NCBI GenBank assembly: GCA_947165805.1
Contig: CAMVBT010000023.1
Location: forward strand, 1 to 15,266
DNA from: an uncultured Clostridia bacterium
GTDB lineage: Bacteria > Bacillota > Clostridia > Oscillospirales > Ruminococcaceae
Length of the DNA stretch: 15,266 bases
Reading direction: 5' to 3'
Part shown: positions 1-6,545 of the stretch, one piece after another
Layout: each line of letters opens with the position of its first letter
Numbering within the stretch: position 1 is the stretch's first letter
Translations under genes and position numbers: made by a program
Notes under the pieces: generated by a model
Databases searched by the model: none
Seen by the model: the letters and a program-made list of their open reading frames with translations, nothing else
What the model was told of the DNA's origin: nothing

Positions 1-163
1 TCTGCACGTCGATGGGCAGATAACCGTATATTTCCTGTGCTTTCTGAAGGATAGGCATGAGCGCGCCAGCCTGTCCCTTGTGCTCGTTAATCATACTGCG
101 GAGAGCCTTTTCCTGCTCGGCAGTACCATTAAAAGCAACCTTTACTTTTTGTGTGGAACTCAT
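1..163 (-). CDS. NuoE/HndA-like [2Fe-2S] subunit, N-terminus only
   Basis: This is the first 54 codons of a gene that runs off the left edge. It starts at ATG 161-163 behind a strong AAAGGAGGT ribosome binding site at about 171-179. The peptide begins MSSTQKVKVAFNG and then contains GALMPILQKAQEIYGYLP, which is typical of the helical N-terminus of NuoE / HndA / HydC-type subunits. Those proteins carry a thioredoxin-fold [2Fe-2S] cluster and work with a NuoF-like flavoprotein in NADH dehydrogenases or NAD(P)-linked and electron-bifurcating [FeFe] hydrogenases. The four cluster cysteines lie outside the window, so cluster binding is inferred from the family. In Clostridia this subunit usually begins a hydrogenase operon (A, B, C, D subunits), which would lie to the left. 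It is transcribed divergently from the amylase gene. Confidence 0.75.
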   Translation of the reverse strand, partial: MSSTQKVKVAFNGTAEQEKALRSMINEHKGQAGALMPILQKAQEIYGYLPIDVQ

Positions 164-205
164 TTATAGAACCTCCTTTTATTGGATCGCCGCACAGCGT
201 CCTCG

Positions 206-228
206 CATATGTGAAACACACCACATAT
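206..228. promoter_or_regulatory. Putative Rex-like operator (inverted repeat)
   Basis: ATATGTG (207-213) and CACATAT (222-228) form perfect 7-base arms around an 8-base spacer. The TGTG-N8-CACA geometry is the same as in the redox repressor Rex site TTGTGAAATATTTCACAA. The left half also keeps GTGAAA, while the right half is less conserved (no TTTCAC). The repeat lies just downstream of the expected transcription start (about 233) of the NuoE/HndA-like gene, where a repressor could block it. Clostridial Rex commonly controls NADH-linked fermentation and hydrogenase genes, so the context fits. Assignment to Rex is an inference from geometry and context. Confidence 0.4.
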
Positions 229-239
229 ATACAAAAAAT

Positions 240-248
240 ATTATAGCA
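240..248 (-). promoter_or_regulatory. Extended -10 promoter of the NuoE-like gene
   Basis: Read on the minus strand, TGCTATAAT gives a perfect TATAAT (240-245) preceded by the TG of an extended -10 element (246-248). No good -35 is present at 17 bases; the best is a TAGCTT-like hexamer. Transcription would start near 233, about 70 bases ahead of the start codon. Confidence 0.6.
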
Positions 249-421
249 CAAAACGGGCAAAAAAGCTACTGCTCATAATAGACAATTTTAGACTTCGTTT
301 TTGTGTACTTTATACAGCAAAATAGCGTTAGCAACAACTAACTTTATCGCATATTAAACATATAGGAGAACCGAACGAGTTTATTATTTTTACAATTTTT
401 TTATAATTTTTAAAAAAACTG

Positions 422-450
422 ATGACAAAATAGACAAAATGTGATATAAT
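422..450 (+). promoter_or_regulatory. Sigma-A promoter of the amylase gene
   Basis: ATGACA (-35, 422-427) is followed after 17 bases by TATAAT (-10, 445-450), which is preceded by TGA, an extended -10. This implies a transcription start near 457 and a short leader of about 26 bases before the start codon at 483. Confidence 0.75.
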
Positions 451-482
451 AATACCATTAAGGCAGAAACGGAGACTTTAAT

Positions 483-1790
483 ATGGAATGGTATGAAAAA
501 TCTTCATTTTATCACATCTACCCTCTCGGCTACTGCGGCGCACTTGAGCCGAACGACTTCACGAGCGAACCGGTAAGCCGCATACTGTCGGTGCTTGATG
601 ATATCCCGCGCATAAAGAGCCTCGGGTTCAACGCCGTATATTTCGGGCCTGTATTCGAGTCCACAAGACACGGCTATGATACCGCGGATTACACCAAGAT
701 CGACAGAAGACTCGGTACCAACGCCGATTTCAAGAAGGTCTGTGATGCTCTTCACAAGAACGGCATACGTGTTATTATCGACGGAGTTTTCAATCACGTC
801 GGCAGGGAATTCTGGGCTTTCAAAGACGTCCGCGCAAACCGCTGGGAGAGTAAGTATAAGGACTGGTTCCACCTTCGCGACGGAAGATCGCCCTATGACG
901 ACAATTTCTGGTATGAAGGCTGGGAAGGCCACTATGAACTCGTCAAGCTCAACCTCTATAACGGCGATGTGAAGCAATACATAAAGGACTGCATTACAGG
1001 CTGGTCACAGGAGTTCGGTATAGACGGCCTGCGCCTTGATGTGGCTTACTGCCTCGACCTCAATTTCCTCAAGGAGCTGCACGGTCACTGCAAATGGCTC
1101 AGGAACGACTTCTGGCTCATGGGCGAGACGCTTCACGGCGACTATAACCGCTGGATGAATCCCGATATGCTCGACAGCGTGACCAACTATGAGTGTTATA
1201 AGGGACTGTATTCGAGCTTCAATGATATGAATATGTTCGAGATAGCCCACTCGCTCAACAGACAGTTCGGTAAGGACAGCTGGTGTCTGTACAGAGGCAA
1301 GCTTCTCTATTCCTTCGTTGACAACCATGATGTCAGCAGGATAGCGACAATGCTGAAAAACAAGGAACATCTTGACCCCATATACACCCTTCTCTTTACA
1401 ATGCCCGGAGCTCCTGCTGTATACTATGGCAGCGAGTACGGCTGGGAAGGCGACAAGAAAAACGGCGACGACGCGCTCCGCGTGAAGTTCGTAAAGTCCG
1501 AGGACACAGACCTTACACGTCATATCGCAAAGCTGGCGAAATTCCGCACCGAAAGCGAAGCACTGGCTCTCGGAGATTATAAGCAGCTCGAGCTCCACAA
1601 TCACGATTATGCGTTCAAACGCGAGTACAACGGCGATATCGTGATCTCTATGATAAACGCGGGTGAAGCTCATACATTCAATGTCGGCATCGGCGGAGAA
1701 TTTGAAGACATACTCTCGGGCGAAAAATTCAATCTTTCACAGGGCGTTCCCGTGGAAGCACATTCGTCAAGAGTATTCAGAAAAATATAA
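483..1790 (+). CDS. GH13 alpha-amylase family glycosidase
   Basis: A 435-residue glycoside hydrolase of the alpha-amylase clan, acting on alpha-glucans or maltodextrins. All four GH13 signature regions are visible: region I DGVFNH (100-105), region II GLRLDVA with nucleophile Asp186, region III MGET with general acid Glu215, and region IV FVDNHD with the transition-state-stabilising Asp283. A compact beta C-domain follows from about residue 340. There is no signal peptide or extra carbohydrate-binding domain, so it should act in the cytoplasm, perhaps as a maltodextrin- or cyclomaltodextrin-degrading enzyme; the exact specificity cannot be read. The ATG start is supported by GGAGAC at 471-476 and a good upstream promoter. 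A tautomerase gene follows after 18 bases, probably on the same transcript. Confidence 0.9.
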   Translation: MEWYEKSSFYHIYPLGYCGALEPNDFTSEPVSRILSVLDDIPRIKSLGFNAVYFGPVFESTRHGYDTADYTKIDRRLGTNADFKKVCDALHKNGIRVIIDGVFNHVGREFWAFKDVRANRWESKYKDWFHLRDGRSPYDDNFWYEGWEGHYELVKLNLYNGDVKQYIKDCITGWSQEFGIDGLRLDVAYCLDLNFLKELHGHCKWLRNDFWLMGETLHGDYNRWMNPDMLDSVTNYECYKGLYSSFNDMNMFEIAHSLNRQFGKDSWCLYRGKLLYSFVDNHDVSRIATMLKNKEHLDPIYTLLFTMPGAPAVYYGSEYGWEGDKKNGDDALRVKFVKSEDTDLTRHIAKLAKFRTESEALALGDYKQLELHNHDYAFKREYNGDIVISMINAGEAHTFNVGIGGEFEDILSGEKFNLSQGVPVEAHSSRVFRKI

Positions 1791-1808
1791 CAACAGGAGG
1801 ATAGCATT

Positions 1809-2045
1809 ATGCCCCACATCGGTATCAAAATGCTCGCAGGAAGAAGCGAGGAACAGAAGAAAAAAGCTGCGGAGGCCGTAAAAAACGCTCTTGCGCAGTC
1901 ACTCGGAATGAGCGATCATTACATTACCTGCACTATCGAGGACTTCTCTGCCGAGGAATGGCAGACCGTATTCAAGGAAGAAGTCACCGATAAACCCGAC
2001 AAGGTATATGTAAAACCTAAATACGATCCCAAATCACTTCTCTGA
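1809..2045 (+). CDS. 4-oxalocrotonate tautomerase family protein (PptA-like)
   Basis: A 78-residue protein of the tautomerase superfamily. After removal of the initiator Met, the catalytic N-terminal Pro is exposed (MPHIGIKM), as in other members where Pro1 is the general base. The following helix is EEQKKKAAEAVKNAL, and the IEDFSAEEWQTVF segment resembles E. coli PptA (YdcE) more than the 62-residue 4-oxalocrotonate tautomerases. These proteins convert enol and keto forms of small acids; the physiological substrate here is unknown. An AGGAGG site at 1795-1800 with 8-base spacing supports the start. It lies 18 bases after the amylase gene and just before a terminator, so it is probably the last gene of that transcript. 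Confidence 0.85.
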   Translation: MPHIGIKMLAGRSEEQKKKAAEAVKNALAQSLGMSDHYITCTIEDFSAEEWQTVFKEEVTDKPDKVYVKPKYDPKSLL

Positions 2046-2046
2046 T

Positions 2047-2077
2047 AAAAAAGCTCCGGAAATTCCGGAGCTTTTTT
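2047..2077. terminator. Bidirectional rho-independent terminator
   Basis: The stem is GCTCCGG (2053-2059) / CCGGAGC (2065-2071) with loop AAATT. It is flanked by six A (2047-2052) and six T (2072-2077), so it works on both strands. It ends the amylase-tautomerase transcript and, in reverse, the GH3-Nudix transcript, whose stop codon lies at 2077-2079. Confidence 0.9.
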
Positions 2078-2571
2078 CATATAGTCTGCTGAAAATACTT
2101 TATAAATTCGGGGCGGGATCTGTAGGACATATACGTCGGTCTGCCGCTATAGTTCAGATACGCCCTGAAACGTTCGATGATAACGGGGCGCGTCATCATT
2201 GAAAGGACATCGTTCTCTGAGACAAAACGCGTCTCTAAGCTCTCGTCCGTTGGCATAGGTTCGCCGGAGCGGTATTCGCAGATAAAATCAAATATCACCT
2301 TCGGCGGAATGGTCTTCACACCGTTGTAACCGGGATATGAGCATACGTCCGACGAAATGCAGAACAGCTCGCACACCTGCGCCTCTATACCCGATTCCTC
2401 GCGTATCTCGCGGGCGACTCCGTCGATGATATTCTCACCCTTTTCAATAAAGCCACCCGGGAATTCCCAGCCCCGGAGCTCGTTTTTCACGAGCAGTATC
2501 TCGCCTCTTCCGTTACGGACTATGCCGCCTGCCGCGATCCCGTGTGCCGGAAGTTTTATCTCAGCCGTCAA
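2077..2571 (-). CDS. Nudix hydrolase
   Basis: A 164-residue Nudix hydrolase with an intact Nudix box GX5EX7REUXEEXGU: Gly40, Glu46, Arg54-Glu55, Glu58-Glu59, Gly61 and Ile62. Members cleave nucleoside diphosphates linked to another group, using Mg2+ bound by the REXXEE glutamates; the substrate cannot be read from sequence. The reading frame opens at TTG (2569-2571). No ATG or GTG start is available before the conserved core, and an in-frame TGA lies just upstream. The start is 11 bases inside the end of the GH3 gene, with AAGGGA (2583-2588) as a likely ribosome binding site, so translation is probably coupled to GH3. Confidence 0.88.
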   Translation of the reverse strand: MTAEIKLPAHGIAAGGIVRNGRGEILLVKNELRGWEFPGGFIEKGENIIDGVAREIREESGIEAQVCELFCISSDVCSYPGYNGVKTIPPKVIFDFICEYRSGEPMPTDESLETRFVSENDVLSMMTRPVIIERFRAYLNYSGRPTYMSYRSRPEFIKYFQQTI

Positions 2572-5353
2572 TAAAGGTCTTCCCTTCTCTCACAAGTCTG
2601 AATCTTATATCTTTTAGTTTCAGACCGCTCTGCGCAAAATACATTCTTACCGTGCTGAAACGTGAAAACAACGGGGTCTTTCTTGTTATCGGAACATATT
2701 CCCCGTTCGTTCCGTTCCATGTGAAATTGCCGCAGGCTGTCCCGAGCGTGAACAGCGTCAGCGGTATCTGCGCGAGCTCACCGGCATCGGAGCTTGCTGT
2801 GATAGTTACTTCATAGTCTCCGTAACGTTTCAGGTCAAGCACAAACACATAGCTCGATCCCTTTTCCGCCGCGACATGATCGAGCGGGATTGTGATATCA
2901 CCGTCAAAGCTGTATACATTGACATTTTCGCCGAGCTGTACATTCTCTTCGGCAGGACGATTGATTATCTCTACCTTTTCTTCACAGCCGAGAAGTCTGT
3001 CCATAGCGCGAGTATTCATCGCGAAATTCAGGATATTCTTAGCGTTCCGCTGGAGCTCGGCTCTGGTCAGGCCGCCGTTTTTCAGCTTCTCAAGCGTATT
3101 GTCGTCGTGGTCTTCTCCGTCCGCGCATACCATATAGGTATCATTCTGCGCTCTCGCCATTATGGCGAAGTCCCTCTTATCGGGCTTCTGACCCCTGCGG
3201 TTGATATTGGCCCACCAGTCGGTCATAGTCATGCCGGTGAAATGCCAGTCACCGCGCAGGAGCATGGTATTCAGCTCATAGTTGCCTGCTGTCCATACGC
3301 CGTTCAGCGAACCGTATGTCGTCATTATCGTTTTAGCGCCGCCTTTCTGAACGGCTATACGGAAGCCTTCGAGGTATATCTCGCGAAGCGCTCTCTCGGA
3401 TACTACAGAATCGAGGAAATGACGGTTGTATTCCTGATTGTTGGCGCAGAAATGCTTTATTGTTCCCGTAACACCGGCAGTTTGCAATCCTTTCAGTTCC
3501 GCGGCTGCGATCAGGCCGCAGAGCAGCGGGTCTTCCGAGAAATATTCAAAATTTCGTCCGTTCAGCGGGTGGCGGTGTATATTCATTCCGGGGCCAAGCA
3601 GACAATCCACTTTATTGGCGGCTATTTCAAGACCGGCGAGAGAGAACAGCTCATAAACAAGCTCTGTGTTGAATGTCGAAGCGATCATAGTCCCGTTCGG
3701 GAGACTGAACGCCTTTGTTCCGCAGTCAAGCCTCATTCCCGAAGGACCGTCCGAAGTACAGCAGCTCGGTATGCCGAAGTCAATAAGGCGCTTCGACACA
3801 CCTGCAAAAGCGGAAGTCGTTCCGGGCGTTACCTTCGGGCTTCCCATGCCCTCACCGCGTATTATGCAGGCAAGATCATCGTCGGAAAGCTGCGCTATGA
3901 ACTCGTCCATTGAGTTCTTCCCGTTCTTCACATCGGTGAGCTTTATGCCCTTATCGCCTGTCTGCGGTATCTCCGGAGGCAGGTTTTCCGCTATGATACT
4001 GTCTGTGTCTATCTCATTCAGCGGAACAGGCTCGCTGCCCTCCGTATAGCCGTTCTCTGTCTTTATCGGTATGATCCTGTCAAACGCCGTATGCGGGGCA
4101 AGCATCTGTTTACAATTCTCATGAAGATGCATCGTACCGGGACAGTACGTTTCATCAACAGTCATCGTAAAGCACTTCTGGGCCGAACGGACATCGGAAC
4201 CGACATAAAAATTGTACTCGCCGGCTTCAACGACAAAGCAGTCCTTGAAGCCGCTCCTGCCCGAATCATCGTATGAACGAAGCGAGTCTTTATTTATATG
4301 CAGCTCAAGAGTCTGACGCTCACCCGGCGCGAGAGCTGCGGTCTTGCCGAACGCGCACAGGATACGCGCGGGTTTTCCCAGTTCACCCTGCGGAGGCTCA
4401 CAGTAGATCTGTACTACCTGTTTTCCGCTGTATCTGTTTCCGGCATTCCTGACTGTAACGACTATCTCTATATTCTTGTCATTAAGAGAAGCTCTGTCAC
4501 ATACAAGAGAAAAATCAGTATATGACATACCGAAACCGAACGGATAGCGCACCTTTTCCTTTGCGAAAGTCTCGAAATAGCGATAGCCTACATAAATATC
4601 CTCTGCATATACACATTTGTCCCTGTCGCCGAAATTCCTGTCCGCGGCATGATCGGAGACCTTATATGCTATGGTATCAGGCAGTTTTCCGCTCGGAGAT
4701 ACTTCACCCGTGAGGACACGGGCTGTTCCGGTCCCGCCTGTCATACCTCCCTGCCATACTATCATAAGAGCATCGGGAGATGTATCCGCACTGTCAAGGA
4801 AAGACAGGTCGATTATACCTCCTATATTCAGCAGCACGACCATTTTTTTGAAATACCTGCGCGCTGTACGCAGCATCTCCGTTTCGGTATCCGTGAGATA
4901 ATACGAGCCCTTTTCAAGCTTGTTGTCCTGCTCTTCGCCCGCGGTCCTGCCTATTACAACTACAGCCGTCACGCTTTTTTTCGCGGCAGCGGAAGCGATA
5001 TCATCGGTGAGCGGCATCTCTTTCTGTGACCACGGTTCGCCGCCCCAGCCCGATCCGAGATCGTATGGATTTTCAGAATCCCACTTTTCGTATACGGCAA
5101 GCAGATCGCGGTCAATGTTCACACCCGCGTCTATAAGTCCGTCGGTTATGCCGACTACTTTTGAGACATTGACCATACCGCCCGAGCCTGTTCCGCTTTT
5201 ATAATAGTGCAGCTGTATCCTTCCGAATACCGCAGTGCTTCTTTCTTTCACCAGCGGCAGTACGTTATTGTCATTCTTCAGAAGTATACATCCTTCGGAG
5301 ACAGTCCTTACCGCTGTTTCGATGTAGCTGTTCCAATCAAGTGTCCTCGACAT
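2561..5353 (-). CDS. GH3 beta-glucosidase with reversed domain order
   Basis: A 930-residue glycoside hydrolase family 3 enzyme whose domains are swapped relative to the usual order. The alpha/beta sandwich domain comes first (about 10-280) and carries the acid/base candidate near Glu140/Glu141 (GEEQDN). A fibronectin-III-like domain follows (about 290-400, with QVVQIYCEPP). The TIM barrel comes next (about 480-790). The barrel shows DGPSG (535-539), GRNFEYFSEDP (599-609), KHF (633-635) and nucleophile Asp712 in MTDWW. A further beta-rich domain (about 800-925) of unknown role ends the protein. Reversed GH3 enzymes are known from Ruminococcus albus and Butyrivibrio. There is no signal peptide, so it probably hydrolyses imported cellobiose or other beta-glucosides. 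The start has a GGAGGT site at about 5360-5365, and the end overlaps the Nudix gene. Confidence 0.92.
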   Translation of the reverse strand: MSRTLDWNSYIETAVRTVSEGCILLKNDNNVLPLVKERSTAVFGRIQLHYYKSGTGSGGMVNVSKVVGITDGLIDAGVNIDRDLLAVYEKWDSENPYDLGSGWGGEPWSQKEMPLTDDIASAAAKKSVTAVVVIGRTAGEEQDNKLEKGSYYLTDTETEMLRTARRYFKKMVVLLNIGGIIDLSFLDSADTSPDALMIVWQGGMTGGTGTARVLTGEVSPSGKLPDTIAYKVSDHAADRNFGDRDKCVYAEDIYVGYRYFETFAKEKVRYPFGFGMSYTDFSLVCDRASLNDKNIEIVVTVRNAGNRYSGKQVVQIYCEPPQGELGKPARILCAFGKTAALAPGERQTLELHINKDSLRSYDDSGRSGFKDCFVVEAGEYNFYVGSDVRSAQKCFTMTVDETYCPGTMHLHENCKQMLAPHTAFDRIIPIKTENGYTEGSEPVPLNEIDTDSIIAENLPPEIPQTGDKGIKLTDVKNGKNSMDEFIAQLSDDDLACIIRGEGMGSPKVTPGTTSAFAGVSKRLIDFGIPSCCTSDGPSGMRLDCGTKAFSLPNGTMIASTFNTELVYELFSLAGLEIAANKVDCLLGPGMNIHRHPLNGRNFEYFSEDPLLCGLIAAAELKGLQTAGVTGTIKHFCANNQEYNRHFLDSVVSERALREIYLEGFRIAVQKGGAKTIMTTYGSLNGVWTAGNYELNTMLLRGDWHFTGMTMTDWWANINRRGQKPDKRDFAIMARAQNDTYMVCADGEDHDDNTLEKLKNGGLTRAELQRNAKNILNFAMNTRAMDRLLGCEEKVEIINRPAEENVQLGENVNVYSFDGDITIPLDHVAAEKGSSYVFVLDLKRYGDYEVTITASSDAGELAQIPLTLFTLGTACGNFTWNGTNGEYVPITRKTPLFSRFSTVRMYFAQSGLKLKDIRFRLVREGKTFIDG

Positions 5354-5520
5354 AAAATAACCTCCGTATTATAAAATATGACTCGTATCAACATATATCC
5401 GGACAAAATCCGATATTTCCGTTTCATTGTCTTTTTATCATCAAAATAATTGTTCATTCCTACAAATATTACAATGCCATAATGCTTTTGCCAATTCAGG
5501 GAACACCGATCTGTAAGGTT

Positions 5521-5527
5521 TTCGACA
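5521..5527 (-). promoter_or_regulatory. Putative Spo0A binding site (0A box)
   Basis: The minus strand reads ATGTCGAAAA around 5518-5528, containing a perfect 7-base 0A-box core TGTCGAA. It lies about 140 bases upstream of the spo0A -35 element and about 170 bases upstream of the GH3 start on the other strand. A 7-base match can arise by chance, so location is the main argument. Confidence 0.4.
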
Positions 5528-5664
5528 TATCTCAACATTGATTTTTTCAGAGTTCTGAAAGCCCAAAGCCTTGCCGTATAAGAGCCCGCTCAAAATACAG
5601 TTAGTTAGCCACACTATATAAGATAAATTCGCCTTTATACGTTTCCGAATTCTGCTGTAAATTC

Positions 5665-5693
5665 TTGCCAATTCATAAAATATATGCTACAAT
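5665..5693 (+). promoter_or_regulatory. Sigma-A promoter of spo0A
   Basis: TTGCCA (5665-5670), a 17-base spacer and TACAAT (5688-5693) preceded by TGC (an extended -10). Transcription would start near 5700, giving a leader of about 25 bases. I did not find a convincing sigma-H promoter. Confidence 0.7.
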
Positions 5694-5724
5694 TAAGTCA
5701 ACAAATTACAGGAGGTTCAAAAAT

Positions 5725-6495
5725 ATGAACGACAAAATAAAAGTACTTATAGGCGACGATTCGGCAGAATACGGCCTGACATGGGCAAGCATTCTCAAAA
5801 AGGAAGGTATGTTCACAGCAACAAGACATAAGAACGGAAAGGTTATACTTGAATCGGTCAGAAACGATATGCCGGACTTTCTTATAATAGAAGCAAAAAT
5901 GCCCGAACTCGACGCGGCTTCACTGCTGGATGAGATCAGAACAATCAGGGGCGAACTACCGGTCACGATAGTCGTCTCGAACATCCATTCGCCGGAGCTC
6001 GAAAAAGAAGTTATGGAAGCGGGAGCGAGCTACTTCATGGTAAAGCCCTTCGCTCCGGAGATACTTGTTAACAAGGTGCGTTCGCTGAAGAGCTACAAGA
6101 AGATAGCGGTCCCGGAACTGCATAAAGAGCTGACGAACATTGAATACATAGTAACCGATATCATACACAAGATCGGAATACCCGCCCATATCAAAGGCTA
6201 TCATTACCTTCGCACCGCGATAATCCTTTCCGTGAACGATGATGAGATGCTCAACAGCATAACCAAGCTGCTATATCCGACCGTAGCGCAGAAATACAGC
6301 ACTACATCATCAAGAGTAGAAAGAGCTATCCGCCACGCTATAGAGATAGCATGGGACCGCGGTGACGTCGATGTGCTCAACAGCCTGTTCGGCTACACGA
6401 TACACACCTCACGCGGGAAGCCCACAAACTCGGAATTCATCGCTCTGATAGCGGACAAGATACGTCTGGAGTATTTCTCCGATCTAATGATATAA
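5725..6495 (+). CDS. spo0A: Spo0A response regulator with Asp56-to-Glu receiver
   Basis: A 256-residue stage 0 sporulation protein A: receiver domain at 1-125 and DNA-binding effector at about 138-256. The effector is nearly identical to Bacillus subtilis Spo0A in key stretches: IPAHIKGY (152-159), recognition helix [15 protein letters not shown] (196-210), and KPTNSEFIA (232-240). The receiver keeps the acidic pair Asp11/Asp12, Ser85 and Lys107 (VKPFA). The phospho-accepting Asp is Glu56 (codon GAA at 5890-5892, in [11 protein letters not shown]). Normal activation by phosphotransfer is therefore unlikely; Glu might mimic phosphorylation. The start is at 5725, where AGGAGGT (5710-5716) precedes ATG by 8 bases; an in-frame ATG at 5665 lies in the promoter. 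The gene stands alone, without the spoIVB usually found upstream in clostridia. Confidence 0.96.
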   Translation: MNDKIKVLIGDDSAEYGLTWASILKKEGMFTATRHKNGKVILESVRNDMPDFLIIEAKMPELDAASLLDEIRTIRGELPVTIVVSNIHSPELEKEVMEAGASYFMVKPFAPEILVNKVRSLKSYKKIAVPELHKELTNIEYIVTDIIHKIGIPAHIKGYHYLRTAIILSVNDDEMLNSITKLLYPTVAQKYSTTSSRVERAIRHAIEIAWDRGDVDVLNSLFGYTIHTSRGKPTNSEFIALIADKIRLEYFSDLMI

Positions 6496-6513
6496 AGCCG
6501 GGAAACACCAAAA

Positions 6514-6540
6514 GGATATGCAGAATATATCTGCATATCC
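6514..6540 (-). terminator. Terminator hairpin between convergent genes
   Basis: An 11-base-pair stem GGATATGCAGA (6514-6524) / TCTGCATATCC (6530-6540) with a 5-base loop. On the minus strand it is followed by TTTTGGTGTTT, so it most likely ends the GGDEF-EAL transcript. On the plus strand the downstream tract is not T-rich, so it would end spo0A transcription only weakly. Confidence 0.7.
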
Positions 6541-6545
6541 CGGTC

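Larger units (their letters stand above)
164..482. other. Divergent intergenic region with two promoters
   Basis: This 319-base AT-rich stretch separates the NuoE-like gene (minus) from the amylase gene (plus). It holds an extended -10 promoter and a Rex-like inverted repeat for the minus gene, and a good sigma-A promoter for the plus gene. Between about 250 and 420 I see only AT-rich DNA, with no credible coding sequence and no structured RNA. Confidence 0.7.
5354..5724. other. Divergent intergenic region GH3 / spo0A
   Basis: This 371-base region holds the GH3 ribosome binding site, a spo0A promoter at 5665-5693 and one Spo0A-box match at 5521-5527. An imperfect inverted repeat, ATATC-C-GGA (5395-5403) / TCC-GATAT (5409-5416), sits about 45 bases before the GH3 start and could be an operator or a leader hairpin. 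I found no convincing -35/-10 pair for GH3. Short open frames on the minus strand here have no recognisable family and lack good ribosome binding sites, so I do not call them. Confidence 0.6.

Noticed and set aside
2876..3913. Long plus-strand open frame of 345 codons opposite GH3
   Set aside because: It is a shadow of the GH3 gene on the other strand, with no family motif and no ribosome binding site; the antisense frame is open because of codon bias.
5395..5416. Imperfect inverted repeat before GH3 as a defined operator
   Set aside because: The arms are interrupted by an unpaired base and match no regulator consensus I know, so it is mentioned only within the intergenic description.
5441..5671. 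76-codon open frame on the minus strand upstream of GH3
   Set aside because: It begins with TTG without a ribosome binding site, overlaps the spo0A promoter and 0A box, overlaps another short open frame, and shows no recognisable family.
5665..5724. Upstream in-frame ATG that would add 20 residues to Spo0A
   Set aside because: It lies within the -35 region of the promoter and has no ribosome binding site. ATG 5725 has AGGAGGT at the right distance and matches the usual Spo0A N-terminus.
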